Assembly: GCA_020846975.1 (NCBI GenBank)
Contig: JADLCX010000069.1
Location: 1-59,892 of the forward strand
DNA from: Phycisphaerales bacterium
GTDB taxonomy: Bacteria; Planctomycetota; Phycisphaerae; Phycisphaerales; UBA1924
Reading direction: 5' to 3'
DNA: 59,892 bases
Below the pieces are notes generated by a model that made no database searches, was not told the DNA's origin, and saw only the letters and a program-made list of their open reading frames with translations. The position numbers and the translations under genes were made by a program. Shown piece after piece: positions 25,695-35,458 of this stretch (its first letter is position 1; the number at the start of each line of letters is the position of its first letter).

Positions 25695-27914
25695 ATGAGC
25701 GCATCCGACAACGGGGCTGCGGGTCCGGGGGAGTCGGGGAGCGGCGGGCCGGAGAGCAGGACCGACGCGGACACCCCGCTGACGCCGAGATCGAGCAAGG
25801 CGAGGTACCGCGAGTACCTGCTGAAGGCGCGCGGCAAGAAGAGACTGAGTCAGGAAGATGCGGGGAAGGAGATCGACCCCAACCACCCGACACGGACCCG
25901 GCGCAAGCGCACGTTTGGTGTGCTCCTGCGAGAGTTCTGGGCCTTGCTCGGGCCGCGAGAGCGTGGGGGGCTTGGCGGGCGGGCGCGGGTGATCGCGTGC
26001 ATCGGCACCGTGACGATCGCGGCGTTGACGGGTCTGACGATGCCCGCGGCGACAAAGGTCGTGCTCGACTACGTATTGACGGACAACCCGGGGCCGGCGG
26101 GGCTGCCCGGGTGGGTTGACCGGTTGGCGCCGGGTCGCGACCGAATGTCGTTGCTGTGGCTGGTCGGCGCAGCGCTATTGACGGTCAACATCGTCAGCAT
26201 CGGGGTCGGCATCTGGGGGCGCTGGCACATGACGCGCCTGACCAAGCGGATGCAGATGCACATCCGCGGGCGGGTGTTCGATCACGCGGTTCGGCTGCCG
26301 CTGCACCGGGTGTACCAGATCAAGTCGGGTGGTGCGGCGAGCATCCTGCGGGAAGACGCGGGCCAGGCGGCGGAACTTCTGTTCAGCCTGATGTACAACC
26401 CGTGGCGGGCGGTCGTGCAACTGCTGGGGACGCTGGTGGTTCTCGCGAGTGTGGACTGGCTGCTGCTGGTCGGTGCCGTGTGCATCATCCCCGCGGCGTG
26501 GTTCAGCCAGCGGACGTGGATCGCGCGGATCCGGCCGGTGTTTCGCGAGGTGCGGAACACGCGGACGATGATCGACGCGCACACGACCGAGAGTTTCGGC
26601 GGGATGCGGATCGTGCGGGGATTCGCTCGCGAGCGGGGCGAGGCGGCGAGGTTCATCCGCAACAACCACCTGCTGGCGAGGGAAGAACTGCTGGCCTGGG
26701 TGTGGTCGCGGTTCATCGAGATCGTGTGGATGATCCTGCTGCCGGCGGGCTCGGTGGCGGTGCTGCTCTACGGCGGGTACCGCGTGATCCACGGGACGCT
26801 CACCATCGGCGACGTGATGATGTTCTCCGCGTACCTGCTGATGCTGCTGGGGCCGCTGGAGGCGTTGACGGTGAGCGCGACGAGCATCCAGGCGGAACTG
26901 GCGGGCCTGGACCGGGTCTTGGATCTGCTGGCTGAACCGACGGAGTTTCAGAACAAGACGGCGGACAACGTGGAGGTCGCCGGGAGCCCGCGGGGAGCGC
27001 GGAGTGAAGACAAGAGACCGGGATTCAATCAGGTTCTTCTCCGGGATCTCCGCGAGACCTCCGCGCCCTCGGCGTTGTCCGATCGGATCGAACTGGTTCG
27101 TGAGCAGGTGCGCGGGCGGGTGACGATGCGCGACGTGGGGTTCAGGTATCCGGGCGGGGCGGAGTTCGTGCTGCGGGGGATTGACCTGGATGTCGCGGCG
27201 GGATCCACGGTTGCGCTGGTGGGGCCGAGCGGGGCGGGCAAGACGACGCTGTGCAACCTGGTCGCGCGGTTCTATGACCCGACGGAGGGGCGGATCGAAC
27301 TGGACGGGCGCGATCTGCGCGGGATCGACGTGCATTCGTACCGATCGCTCTTGGGGATCGTGGAGCAGGATGTGTTCCTGTTCGACGGGACCATCCGCGA
27401 AAACATCGGCTATGCGCGTCGGGGAGCGAGCGAGGCGGAACTCACCGGCGCGGCGCGCGCGGCCAACGCCGATGGCTTTATTCGCAAGTTGGAGAGGGGG
27501 TATGCCACGTTGATCGGCGAGCGTGGCGTGCGGCTGAGCGGCGGGCAGAAGCAGCGGATGGCGATCGCGAGGGCGATCCTCGCCGATCCTCGCATCCTGA
27601 TCCTTGACGAGGCGACGAGCAATCTGGACAGCGAGAGCGAGGGGTTGATCCAGGAGTCGCTGCGCGGCCTGATGAAGGGCCGCACGTGCTTCGTGATCGC
27701 CCACCGGCTCAGCACGATCCGCCATGCGGACTTGATCGTGGTGATCGAGAATACGGGCGATGGCGGGCGCATCGTCGAGCACGGCACGCACGCGCAACTC
27801 GCGGAGAAGGGCGGTCGGTACTGGGAGATGTTGCGGCGGCAGGTGGAAGGCAACAGCGAACGGCGAACAACGAACAGCGAGAAGCAGGAAGAAGACACGC
27901 AGACGGTTTCGTGA
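25695..27914 (+). CDS. ABC exporter, fused membrane and ATPase domains (MsbA-like)
   Basis: A 739-aa type IV ABC exporter half-transporter. The N-terminal ~100 residues are hydrophilic and charged (KARYREYLLKARGKKRLSQ), an extension longer than usual. Six hydrophobic segments form the transmembrane domain (VIACIGTVTIAALTGLTMP, LLWLVGAALLTVNIVSIGV and others), with the typical RGRVFDHAVRLPL and GGMRIVRGFARE coupling regions. The ATPase domain has Walker A GPSGAGKTT, Q-loop VEQDVFLFDGTI, signature LSGGQKQR, Walker B ILILDEATSNLDSES and the switch His in IAHRLST. A ~50-residue charged linker (PRGARSEDKRPGFNQ) joins the two halves. Substrate unknown; lipid or peptide export is typical. ATG 25695 is chosen because the longer reading overlaps the divergent gene. 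Confidence 0.9.
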   Translation: MSASDNGAAGPGESGSGGPESRTDADTPLTPRSSKARYREYLLKARGKKRLSQEDAGKEIDPNHPTRTRRKRTFGVLLREFWALLGPRERGGLGGRARVIACIGTVTIAALTGLTMPAATKVVLDYVLTDNPGPAGLPGWVDRLAPGRDRMSLLWLVGAALLTVNIVSIGVGIWGRWHMTRLTKRMQMHIRGRVFDHAVRLPLHRVYQIKSGGAASILREDAGQAAELLFSLMYNPWRAVVQLLGTLVVLASVDWLLLVGAVCIIPAAWFSQRTWIARIRPVFREVRNTRTMIDAHTTESFGGMRIVRGFARERGEAARFIRNNHLLAREELLAWVWSRFIEIVWMILLPAGSVAVLLYGGYRVIHGTLTIGDVMMFSAYLLMLLGPLEALTVSATSIQAELAGLDRVLDLLAEPTEFQNKTADNVEVAGSPRGARSEDKRPGFNQVLLRDLRETSAPSALSDRIELVREQVRGRVTMRDVGFRYPGGAEFVLRGIDLDVAAGSTVALVGPSGAGKTTLCNLVARFYDPTEGRIELDGRDLRGIDVHSYRSLLGIVEQDVFLFDGTIRENIGYARRGASEAELTGAARAANADGFIRKLERGYATLIGERGVRLSGGQKQRMAIARAILADPRILILDEATSNLDSESEGLIQESLRGLMKGRTCFVIAHRLSTIRHADLIVVIENTGDGGRIVEHGTHAQLAEKGGRYWEMLRRQVEGNSERRTTNSEKQEEDTQTVS

Positions 27915-27935
27915 TGTCGGCGGTTGGTCTGCCGC

Positions 27936-28781
27936 TCACCGCGGTCGGTTCACCCATCCCCACTCGTTTGCCGCGGATGAGTTGATCATGTGCTGGGTGT
28001 TGCCGTGCTTGACGAGCCGCAACTGGCCGGCCTTGAGGTCGGTGGCTTCCTCGATGCGGTCGTTCGGGCCGGCGGGCGCCTTGAACAGGCCGATGCTCCC
28101 GTCGAGGTAGCCGATGTTGCCCTGCCCGTTCCGGCCGCCGGCCGCCGAACCGCTCTCGCGGACGCCGTGGCGCTTGCTGATCTGGTCCTGACCCGCCCAA
28201 CTCCCGTCGTTGTCGCGACGGTTGTACCACTCGTCGTGTTCTTCCATGAGAAGCGGGATGGCGGGGAACTGCTTGATGTTTGCGCCGGTGAGGGGGAGTT
28301 CGGGCCGTCCGGGGTAAAGCATGCGCCACTGCAGATCGACGCGCGCCCCGGCCATGCGGATGATCGCGGTGTAGTCGTACAGGTTGTTGGCCAGCCGCTG
28401 CGCGCTCGGACACTCCATGATCTTGTCGGTCTTCTCGAGATACTCGCGGAGCACCGACGCCTCGAGCGGGTGCTTGAACGAGGTCGGGTTGGCGATGTAG
28501 TTCTGGTTGTTCTTGCCGCACCAGTCGAGGTTGATCGCCCCCTGCCAGTACGCTCCGGGGATGACCTTGTGGTCGGCGGCGTAGTTGTGCATCGCGAGGA
28601 TCAACTGCCGCATGTTCGACGTGCACACGACCGTTCGCGCCGCCTCGCGGCTCTTGGCCAGTGCGGGCAGCAACAGGCCGATGAGCAGCGCGATGATCGC
28701 GATCACGACCAGCAACTCGATCAGCGTGAACGCGCCGGGCATCTGCGGGCGGGCGTGGGGTTGGGTTGCGGGCCGCGGCAT
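27936..28781 (-). CDS. Pseudopilin-type secreted protein (prepilin N-terminal methylation motif)
   Basis: A 281-aa protein with a prepilin signal: a short basic/proline leader, then G-AFTLIELL with the conserved Glu at position +5 and a single hydrophobic helix ([18 protein letters not shown]). This is the planctomycete form of the type II pseudopilin motif. Downstream are [24 protein letters not shown] and a C-terminal [14 protein letters not shown] resembling the H-X9-DG region of planctomycete pseudopilin-like proteins. It should be processed by a prepilin peptidase and held in or exported through the inner membrane; its partner machinery is not in this window. It converges on the ABC exporter (21 nt apart) and is divergent from the carboxypeptidase gene. 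Confidence 0.9.
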   Translation of the reverse strand: MPRPATQPHARPQMPGAFTLIELLVVIAIIALLIGLLLPALAKSREAARTVVCTSNMRQLILAMHNYAADHKVIPGAYWQGAINLDWCGKNNQNYIANPTSFKHPLEASVLREYLEKTDKIMECPSAQRLANNLYDYTAIIRMAGARVDLQWRMLYPGRPELPLTGANIKQFPAIPLLMEEHDEWYNRRDNDGSWAGQDQISKRHGVRESGSAAGGRNGQGNIGYLDGSIGLFKAPAGPNDRIEEATDLKAGQLRLVKHGNTQHMINSSAANEWGWVNRPR

Positions 28782-28901
28782 CGGTGCTCCCAGCGCACTC
28801 AGAATACCACATGTCGCCAGAGCCTGGCTCGGCGCGGGTGGGAATTGCCCCGAGCCCGCTCTAGAATCCGACCGTCCACCGAACTTGCACGCGAGAACAC
28901 C

Positions 28902-30500
28902 ATGACAACGACCGCCCCGTCCCGCCCTCTCACGACGCCCCAGGCCGCGATCCCCGCCGCGTACACCGAGCTTTGCGGCTTGCGTTGGCAGGCCTCGACG
29001 GTCGGCTCGATCGGGTCGCTGTTGAGCTGGGATCAGGAGACGTACATGCCGCACGCGGCGGCGGCCCATCGCGCAGATCAATCGTCGATGATGGCTCGGC
29101 TCGCGCACGAGTCGGCGACCAGCCCGCGGATCGGCGAGCTGTTGGGCTCGTGCGAGGGCGAGCTCGCGAAGCTGAACGGACAGGTCGATCCGGTGGTGCA
29201 CGCGGATCTCCGCGAGATGCGCCGCGACTACGACCTGGCGACGCGGCTGCCGGCGGACCTGGTGGCAGAACTGGCCAGGACGGGCAGCCAGGCGCAGGAG
29301 GTGTGGAAGGACGCGAGGCAGAAGAGCGACTTCGCGATGTTCCGGCCGTGGCTGGAGAAGATGCTCGACCTGTCGCGGCGCAAGGCCCGGTGCCTGGGGT
29401 ACCCGGCGGGAGGCGAGTTGTACGATGCGCTGCTCGACAAGTACGAGCCGGGCGCGACGGCGAACATGATCGAGAGCGCGTTCACCCCGTTGCGGGCGCG
29501 GCTGAGCGCGCTGGTCAAGGACCTTTCGGCTTCGGGCCGGAGAATCGACACCCGCGTGACGAAGGTCACGATCGATGCCCGGCTCCAGCACGAGCTGGGG
29601 CAGTTCGTGCTCCGGGCGATGGGGTTCGATTTCGCCGCGGGTCGGCTCGACACCACGACGCACCCGTTCTGCTCGGGGATGGCGCCGGGTGACACGCGGC
29701 TGACGACGCGGTACCGCGATGAGGCCTTCACCGATGCGCTCTACGGCTCGATGCACGAGGCCGGGCACGGGCTCTACGAGCAGGGTCTGCCGAAGCTCGC
29801 GAGCATCGCGAGCGCGCCCGCGTACGGGCGGCCGCTGGCCGAGTCGATCTCGTTGGGGATCCACGAGAGCCAGTCGCGGATGTGGGAGAACTTCGTGGGT
29901 CGCTCGCGAGAGTTCTGGGATTGGCTGTGGCCGATCGCGATGAAGATGACCTCGACGTCATCCGCGGCCTCTCCCTTGTCGGCCTACTCGACCGACGACA
30001 TCTTCCGCGCGGTCAACACCGCAACCCCCAGCTTCATCCGCGTCGAGGCCGACGAGGCGACGTACAACCTGCACGTCATGCTCCGCTTCGAGCTCGAGCG
30101 GGCGATGCTGGCCGGCGAGGTGGCGGTGAAGGACCTGCCCGGTGAGTGGAACCGGCGGGTGAAGGAGTACCTCGGTCTGGATGTCCCCGATGACCGCCGC
30201 GGTTGCTTGCAGGATGTCCACTGGGCCTTCGGCCTGATCGGGTATTTCCCCACATACACGCTGGGCAACCTCTACGCCGCGCAGTTCTGGGAGACCATCA
30301 ACACCCAGATCCCGGACCTGAAGCAGCGGATGGCCGGCGGCGACTTCGCCGCGCTGAAGAAGTGGCTCAACGAGAACATACACATCCACGGCCGCCGCTA
30401 CCGCGCGGCGGAGTTGTGCGAGAACCTGACGGGTAAGCCTTTGAGCGCGGACCCGTTGATGCGGCACCTGGAGGGGAAGTTGAGGCCGCTGTACAGGTAG
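28902..30500 (+). CDS. Carboxypeptidase Taq (M32 family metallocarboxypeptidase)
   Basis: A 532-aa zinc or cobalt carboxypeptidase of family M32. The metal site is His285-Glu286-Ala-Gly-His289 ([12 protein letters not shown]), with a downstream Glu in [16 protein letters not shown] as third ligand. Other family blocks are [65 protein letters not shown] and [24 protein letters not shown]. The length is close to the usual ~500 aa. No signal peptide, so probably a cytoplasmic enzyme that removes C-terminal residues from peptides. ATG 28902 lies 120 bp from the divergent pseudopilin start. Confidence 0.96.
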   Translation: MTTTAPSRPLTTPQAAIPAAYTELCGLRWQASTVGSIGSLLSWDQETYMPHAAAAHRADQSSMMARLAHESATSPRIGELLGSCEGELAKLNGQVDPVVHADLREMRRDYDLATRLPADLVAELARTGSQAQEVWKDARQKSDFAMFRPWLEKMLDLSRRKARCLGYPAGGELYDALLDKYEPGATANMIESAFTPLRARLSALVKDLSASGRRIDTRVTKVTIDARLQHELGQFVLRAMGFDFAAGRLDTTTHPFCSGMAPGDTRLTTRYRDEAFTDALYGSMHEAGHGLYEQGLPKLASIASAPAYGRPLAESISLGIHESQSRMWENFVGRSREFWDWLWPIAMKMTSTSSAASPLSAYSTDDIFRAVNTATPSFIRVEADEATYNLHVMLRFELERAMLAGEVAVKDLPGEWNRRVKEYLGLDVPDDRRGCLQDVHWAFGLIGYFPTYTLGNLYAAQFWETINTQIPDLKQRMAGGDFAALKKWLNENIHIHGRRYRAAELCENLTGKPLSADPLMRHLEGKLRPLYR

Positions 30501-30997
30501 GGCCGAGGGTCAGCGGCTGGGGCCGAGGGCCGCGCTAGACGAGTCGATCCGCGACCGTCAGAGAGGGGTCCACGTCGAGCGGGGAGGAGCAAGGTCGCGT
30601 GCCAGAACTCAGAGGGCTCTGATGGGAGCGGAGAACTCGGAGGAAAGCGTTGGGAGGGGAGCAGGTGCAGGCGAGGCATCCTGCTCGACGCCGTGAACGG
30701 TGCCTTTCGGCTTGTCGCCGTAGTTGTTGAGCCGCCCCTTGGCCGGTTCCCGCACTTACGGCCGCGCGGTCGTCGGTTCATCCGCAGGCCGGGGATGCTG
30801 CATGGCGGGCGCGAAGCGTTCGTCAAGTCAAGACGCAAACTGTGAAGATTGGGTCGTGTCCACGACAGCGGGGCCCGATGAACCTCGATGGGCCAGGAAG
30901 AACCGAGATGGGGAAGGCCAATTCGATATCCCGGTTTACATTCCCAAAGGGCGTCGGGGGATCGCGTCGAACCTTTCGGAAAGGAAGTTGGACCACC
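30501..30997. other. Long intergenic region (about 500 bases) without a supported gene
   Basis: No domain-bearing frame is present. A minus-strand frame of 48 codons (30755-30609, GTG start, includes LNNYGDKPKGTVHGVEQD) looks mildly protein-like but has no ribosome site. The last ~150 bases probably form the leader of the sugar dehydrogenase gene, whose ribosome site AAGGAAG lies about 11 nt before ATG 30998. Confidence 0.45.
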
Positions 30998-32464
30998 ATG
31001 CTGGACGCGCGAGCTCGGCGAGGACCGTGTGCGGGGTTGCTTCCGAAGACGTTGATGATGGCGGCCATTCTTGCCGGCGCGGGTGTTGCCCGTGCCCAAC
31101 CCATCAACTGGACGGTCGCGCCGGATTTCCGCATCGAGCGCGTTCAGTCAGGGCTGCGGCTGCCGGTCAACATCGCGTTCGTCCCGAACCCCGGCCCCGA
31201 CCCGACCGACCCGCTCTACTACATCGTCGAGTTGTACGGGAGTATCCGCGTGGTGCAGCGCGATGGGGTGATGTCCACGTTCGCGACCGGGCTTCTCGAC
31301 TACAACCCGCAGGGGCCGATCTCGGGCAGCGGCGAACAGGGGCTCACGGGGATCGCCGTCGAGCGCGATGCGATCGATCCGGCGATAACTCATCTGTACA
31401 TGGCGATGCTGTGGGACAACGGCGCGCCGCTCGGCGGCGTGAACCATTATCCGAAGGTCGAGCGGATCACCAGCACGGTCGGCGGATTGACGATGGCCGC
31501 GCGGACGGTGCTTCTGAACATGCAGCCCGAGGCGCAGGGGCAGTCTCACCAGATCTCCAACGTGACGATCGGGCCCGACGGCAAGCTGTACGTGCACATG
31601 GGCGACGGGTTTGTCTCGAGTTCCGCGCTCAACCTCGACCTGTTCCGCGGCAAGGTCCTGCGGATGAACAAGGACGGAACGCCGGTGGCCACCGGAGATC
31701 CCGCGGGCGCCAATCCTTTCTACAACGTCGCCAACGGGATCAACGCGCGGGACTACGTGTTCACGTACGGCCACCGCAACCCCTTCGGCGGTGCGTGGCT
31801 GAGGAGCCTGAACAAACACTACATCGTCGAGAACGGCAACGGTCTCGACCGGATGACCGGCCTGACCGCGGGCATGAGCTACGGGTGGGCCGGCAACGAC
31901 TCCGCGCTCAACACGTTCTCGCTGTACGTGTGGAACCCGAGCATCGCGCCCGTGAACATCGACTTCATCCAGTCGAGCACCTTCGGGGGGTCGCGTTTCC
32001 CCGCGACATACTTCAACCGCGGGTACGTCACCCAGTCGGGATCGACCTATGCCTCGGGCCCGGGCACGGGTGTCCGCAAGTGCGTCTCCGAGTTCCCGGA
32101 TGTCGTGACGCTCGGTCCGAACGGCAAGCTGTCAACTCCGCCGCGCGTGATCGCGCAGTACAACGGCACTGGCCGCTCGACCGCCGCCGCGCTAGCGGCG
32201 GGGCCCGATGGCCTGTACTTCTCCGACCTTTACGAGGAGACCGGCGCGAACGGCGCGACCGCGGTCGGTGCGAGCATCTTCCGACTGCGGTACTTCTGCC
32301 CGTCGGATTTCAACGGCTCGGGCGGCACCAGTGTGCAGGACATCTTCGACTTCCTGGCGGCGTACTTCGCCACCCTGCCGCAGGCCGATTTCAACGGAAG
32401 CGGCGGCGTGAGCGTGCAGGACATCTTCGATTTCCTCGAGGCTTACTTCAACGGTTGCGCGTGA
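30998..32464 (+). CDS. Secreted PQQ-type sugar dehydrogenase-like protein with dockerin-like tail
   Basis: A 488-aa protein with a signal peptide (LMMAAILAGAGVARAQ). It is followed by a six-bladed propeller of the soluble glucose/aldose sugar dehydrogenase family: YYIVELYGSIRVVQRDG, SGSGEQGLTGIAVE, SNVTIGPDGKLYVHMGDG, FRGKVLRMNKDG, FTYGHRNPFGGAW and AALAAGPDGLYFSDL. Family members oxidise sugars with PQQ in the periplasm, but cofactor binding cannot be confirmed from sequence alone. The C-terminus has two dockerin-like units (SDFNGSGGTSVQDIFDFL and ADFNGSGGVSVQDIFDFL) bounded by FCP and GCA cysteines, the same anchor as in the protein encoded at 19584-21575. ATG 30998 heads the signal peptide and follows AAGGAAG. 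Confidence 0.87.
   Translation: MLDARARRGPCAGLLPKTLMMAAILAGAGVARAQPINWTVAPDFRIERVQSGLRLPVNIAFVPNPGPDPTDPLYYIVELYGSIRVVQRDGVMSTFATGLLDYNPQGPISGSGEQGLTGIAVERDAIDPAITHLYMAMLWDNGAPLGGVNHYPKVERITSTVGGLTMAARTVLLNMQPEAQGQSHQISNVTIGPDGKLYVHMGDGFVSSSALNLDLFRGKVLRMNKDGTPVATGDPAGANPFYNVANGINARDYVFTYGHRNPFGGAWLRSLNKHYIVENGNGLDRMTGLTAGMSYGWAGNDSALNTFSLYVWNPSIAPVNIDFIQSSTFGGSRFPATYFNRGYVTQSGSTYASGPGTGVRKCVSEFPDVVTLGPNGKLSTPPRVIAQYNGTGRSTAAALAAGPDGLYFSDLYEETGANGATAVGASIFRLRYFCPSDFNGSGGTSVQDIFDFLAAYFATLPQADFNGSGGVSVQDIFDFLEAYFNGCA
32333..32449 (+). repeat. Two 36-bp dockerin-coding DNA repeats (copy set B)
   Basis: 32333-32368 and 32414-32449 encode VQDIFDFLAAYF and VQDIFDFLEAYF. They closely match the copies at 19599-19715, which lie on the opposite strand. 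Confidence 0.85.
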
Positions 32465-32580
32465 GGTTTCGGACTCGGGAAGCGTTGGGGGGAGGTGGGG
32501 GTGAAGGTTGTTTGATGTCTGTTTAGTATGGTCTTGGAGAGTGCGGTGGAACCGTCCCAGCCATTCGCCGATATCATTGC

Positions 32581-33075
32581 ATGGTGACCCGTGTGCCGGC
32601 TCATCTCTTCGCGGTCTTGATCCTGCTGACACAGGTCGTGGGGGCGCTGTTGCCCGGCGGCGCGGTGGTGTGCATTAACCCGATTGCGTGCGACCGGGGT
32701 GGGATTCCCGTAAGGATCGAGACCGAGGAGCCGGGATGCAGTTGCTGCGGCGGGTGCCCGACGGAAGACCTGAACGATGAAGGGCCCGCGCCGAGCGATC
32801 TGGTCGGGTTCTCGACGCCGTGCACGTGCTGCATCGGTGTGCCGGTGATGCCCGCGATGATCCGCCTCAGTGTTGGCAGCGCGAGCGCGGAACTGGAAGG
32901 TGTGCTCTCACGGCTGGCCGATGTGCCCGCGTTGCTTGGCCACGCGGCCGGCGATGCCTGGTGGGGTGAAGGCGCCATGAGCATGGCTGTCCGGTTACCA
33001 CTCGGCGGGCGCGCTCCGGATTGGCCGACGGCCGCGCGCGCGGTGGGAATCGGAACGACGCGCCTGGTCATCTAG
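32581..33075 (+). CDS. Small secreted cysteine-rich protein of unknown function
   Basis: A 164-aa protein with a signal peptide or N-terminal helix (LFAVLILLTQVVGALLPGGAVV). Nine cysteines follow: C31, C37, then CSCCGGC (C53, C55, C56, C59) and CTCC (C81, C83, C84). The clusters could bind metal (copper, zinc) or form disulfides; neither can be decided here. The rest has no domain I recognise. It begins an apparent locus with the MacAB-like exporter and precedes the adaptor gene by about 190 bp. No clear ribosome site before ATG 32581. The ABC locus ends with a second Cys-rich secreted protein, suggesting shared function in metal or redox handling at the envelope (inference). Confidence 0.65.
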   Translation: MVTRVPAHLFAVLILLTQVVGALLPGGAVVCINPIACDRGGIPVRIETEEPGCSCCGGCPTEDLNDEGPAPSDLVGFSTPCTCCIGVPVMPAMIRLSVGSASAELEGVLSRLADVPALLGHAAGDAWWGEGAMSMAVRLPLGGRAPDWPTAARAVGIGTTRLVI

Positions 33076-33262
33076 CCTGATCCTGAGCGCAGAGTCGCGC
33101 GCGTGCGTGGCGTGGCGGGCGGGTAGCTGCCCGAGCGTGTTCTGCGCAACCGCGCGCCGGTTCGAGGTCTCTCCTTTTCCAACCTGGTCGCGCCGCCCGT
33201 GGGCGCGGGTGTTCGATCGAAACTCCCGGCGTGTCGGCACCCGCCGGCTCTGGATGATCGTC

Positions 33263-34735
33263 ATGGCCCCGGCTTCGCAAGCAACCAACACGCCGACGGA
33301 TCTGGCCGCGCTGAGCCGCGGGCCGGTCGGGGCGGCAGCAACCGTGGATGTGCCGAGGCCGTCGCGGCGATGGCGGACCCGCGTGCTTGTGCCCGCGGCG
33401 GTGTTCGCCGGGGCTGCGGCGTTGCTGCTGTACTCGGCGCGCGGGCTCTTGGTGCGCCCGACCGAGGTTCGCGTCGTGCCCGTGGTGGTGAAGAGTGTCG
33501 GTCTGGACGGGCGACAGTCTGCCGATGGCGCGGCGAGCCCCGTCGGACCGTCGGTGCAGGCGCCGGGTTGGATCGAGCCCGAGCCGTACGCGATCAACGT
33601 CCCCGCGCTGGTGGACGGTGTGGTGCGCGACATCCTCGCGCTTGAGGGCGATCCTGTCGAAAAGGATCAGGTGGTGGCGCACCTGGTTGACGACGAACTC
33701 AGACTGGCCGCGAGGTCGGCACGCGCGGTCGTTGCGGAACGAAAGGCCGAACAAGCCCGGGCGCTCGCGGGGATCGAGCCGATGCGAGCGGCGGTGACGA
33801 TCGCCCAGGTCGAACGGGACACGATGAAGGATGAAGCGGAACGGAAGCGGGACCTCGTCGCCGCGGGCGGCATCTCGGCCGGTGAGTTCTCGCGGCTGGA
33901 GATCAGGCTGCGCGGCGCGGAGGCGAGGATAACGCAGGCGAGGAGCGAGCTTGCGGCGGCCGAGGCCGCGGCCGAGCAGGCCGGTGCGGGGCTGGAGACC
34001 GCGAACGCGCTGCTCGCGGAGGCGGAGCTCCGATTGAGCCGCTGCGAGGTGCGATCACCGGCCTCCGGAGTGGTGCTCACGAGGCTGGCCTCGCCGGGAA
34101 CGCGGATCGCGATGACATCGAGGAGCGCGGAGTCGGGGGAGATGACCCCGACGCTGCTTCGCCTGTACGACCCGGCGCACCTGCAGGTGCGTGCGGAGGT
34201 GCCCTTGAAGATGGCCGCGATGATCGCGGTCGGCGCTCGGGCGGAACTTACCACCGAGGCGCTGGTCGATCAGCGGTTCGAGGGGCGTGTGACGCGCGTG
34301 GTGCACGAGGCGAACATTCAGCGCAACTCCGTGCAGTTCAAGCTGACGATCGAGCGGCCGTCGCCGCTGCTCAAGCCGGAAATGCAGGTGCGCGTGCGGT
34401 TCAACCCGGGCGTGACGGACCGGGCGGAGGGCAACGCCGAGAGTGCCGGGGGTTCGAGTTTCCACCTGCTGCTGCCGAGTTCGGTGCTCGTGGACCTTGA
34501 CGGACAAAGGGCCCGAGCGTGGGTCGTTGAGCCGGGTGGGACGGCGGGCGAGTACGCGGCGGTGTTGCGGGAGGTGACGCTGGGCGGCGAGCGTGATGGG
34601 GAGGTCGTCGTGCTGACGGGTGTGAGACCGGGCGACCGCGTGATCTCCGCCCCTCCGGCTTCGCTGCGGGTGGGATCGCGCATACGAGTGGTCGGAGAGA
34701 CGGGTGTGTCGAAGGCTCCAACGGATTCTCAGTGA
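33263..34735 (+). CDS. HlyD/MacA-family periplasmic adaptor of an ABC export system
   Basis: A 490-aa membrane fusion protein. One N-terminal transmembrane helix (VLVPAAVFAGAAALLLYSA) is followed by a lipoyl/barrel-sandwich half (GWIEPEPYAINVPALVDGVVRDILALEGDPVEKDQVVAHL across two strands), then a long alpha-helical hairpin (about residues 150-270, rich in Ala, Glu and Arg). The second lipoyl half is LRLSRCEVRSPASGVVLTRLASPGTRI, followed by beta-barrel and membrane-proximal domains (LLPSSVLVDLDG, VVLTGVRPGDRVISAPP). It would link the inner-membrane ABC complex to the outer membrane. The next gene, the ATPase, begins 9 nt downstream, so they form an operon. Start ATG 33263 has GGATGA upstream; 33254 is possible. 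Confidence 0.85.
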   Translation: MAPASQATNTPTDLAALSRGPVGAAATVDVPRPSRRWRTRVLVPAAVFAGAAALLLYSARGLLVRPTEVRVVPVVVKSVGLDGRQSADGAASPVGPSVQAPGWIEPEPYAINVPALVDGVVRDILALEGDPVEKDQVVAHLVDDELRLAARSARAVVAERKAEQARALAGIEPMRAAVTIAQVERDTMKDEAERKRDLVAAGGISAGEFSRLEIRLRGAEARITQARSELAAAEAAAEQAGAGLETANALLAEAELRLSRCEVRSPASGVVLTRLASPGTRIAMTSRSAESGEMTPTLLRLYDPAHLQVRAEVPLKMAAMIAVGARAELTTEALVDQRFEGRVTRVVHEANIQRNSVQFKLTIERPSPLLKPEMQVRVRFNPGVTDRAEGNAESAGGSSFHLLLPSSVLVDLDGQRARAWVVEPGGTAGEYAAVLREVTLGGERDGEVVVLTGVRPGDRVISAPPASLRVGSRIRVVGETGVSKAPTDSQ

Positions 34736-34744
34736 GGGAGGCGC

Positions 34745-35458
34745 ATGGCTCTCATCGAATGCAGGTCGCTGACCAAGGCGTACAAGCGGGGTAGCGGGAC
34801 GATCACCCCGCTGCACGAGCTCGACCTGGATGTCGAGTCCGGGGACTTTCTTGCGCTGATGGGGCCGTCCGGGAGCGGGAAGACGACGCTATTGAACCTC
34901 ATCGCGGGGATCGACCGACCGACCGGGGGCGAGTTGTGCATCGACGGTGCGGACATCGCGACGCTCTCTCGCTCTCGACTCGCCGACTGGCGGAGCGAGA
35001 ACATCGGGTACATTTTCCAGCTCTACAACCTCGTGCCCGTGCTGACGGCCTACGAGAACGTCGAGCTTCCGCTGCTGCTCCACAGGATGCCGGGGCGCGA
35101 GCGGCACGAGCGTGTGCGGACCGCGCTGCGGCTGGTCGGGATCGCCGACCGGCACGACCATTACCCGCGGCAGCTCTCGGGCGGACAGGAACAGCGGGTG
35201 GCCATCGCACGCGCCATCGTGACCGATCCGAGGATCATCGTCGCCGATGAACCGACGGGCGATCTGGATGCCGAGTCGGCGACGGCGATCATGCAGCTGC
35301 TGACGCGGCTGAATCGTGAGCTCAACAAGACGCTGATCATGGTCACGCACGATGCCAAGTGTGCGGGATACGCGCGGCGTGCGCTCCACCTTGAGAAGGG
35401 GCGGCTGGTCGAGCCCGGGCGGATCGGGTCCGAAGCCGAGCAGGAGGCCGCGGCATGA
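34745..35458 (+). CDS. ABC transporter ATPase, MacB/LolD type
   Basis: A 237-aa ATPase of the MacB/LolD class. Walker A is GPSGSGKTT (residues 40-48), Q-loop IFQLYNLVPVLTAYENVELPL, signature LSGGQEQR (144-151; the more usual residue is LSGGQQQR), Walker B IIVADEPTGDLD (164-175), and the switch His is in MVTHDAKCAGYARR. It would power two FtsX-type permeases encoded immediately downstream. The ribosome site is GGGAGG just before ATG 34745. Its stop overlaps the next start in ATGA (35455-35458), implying translational coupling. Cytoplasmic, bound to the inner membrane. Confidence 0.95.
   Translation: MALIECRSLTKAYKRGSGTITPLHELDLDVESGDFLALMGPSGSGKTTLLNLIAGIDRPTGGELCIDGADIATLSRSRLADWRSENIGYIFQLYNLVPVLTAYENVELPLLLHRMPGRERHERVRTALRLVGIADRHDHYPRQLSGGQEQRVAIARAIVTDPRIIVADEPTGDLDAESATAIMQLLTRLNRELNKTLIMVTHDAKCAGYARRALHLEKGRLVEPGRIGSEAEQEAAA

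Noticed and set aside
27990..28901. Plus-strand open frame running into the M32 carboxypeptidase and overlapping the pseudopilin gene
   Set aside because: It lies antisense to the clearly coding pseudopilin and shows no domain; the M32 homology begins at ATG 28902.
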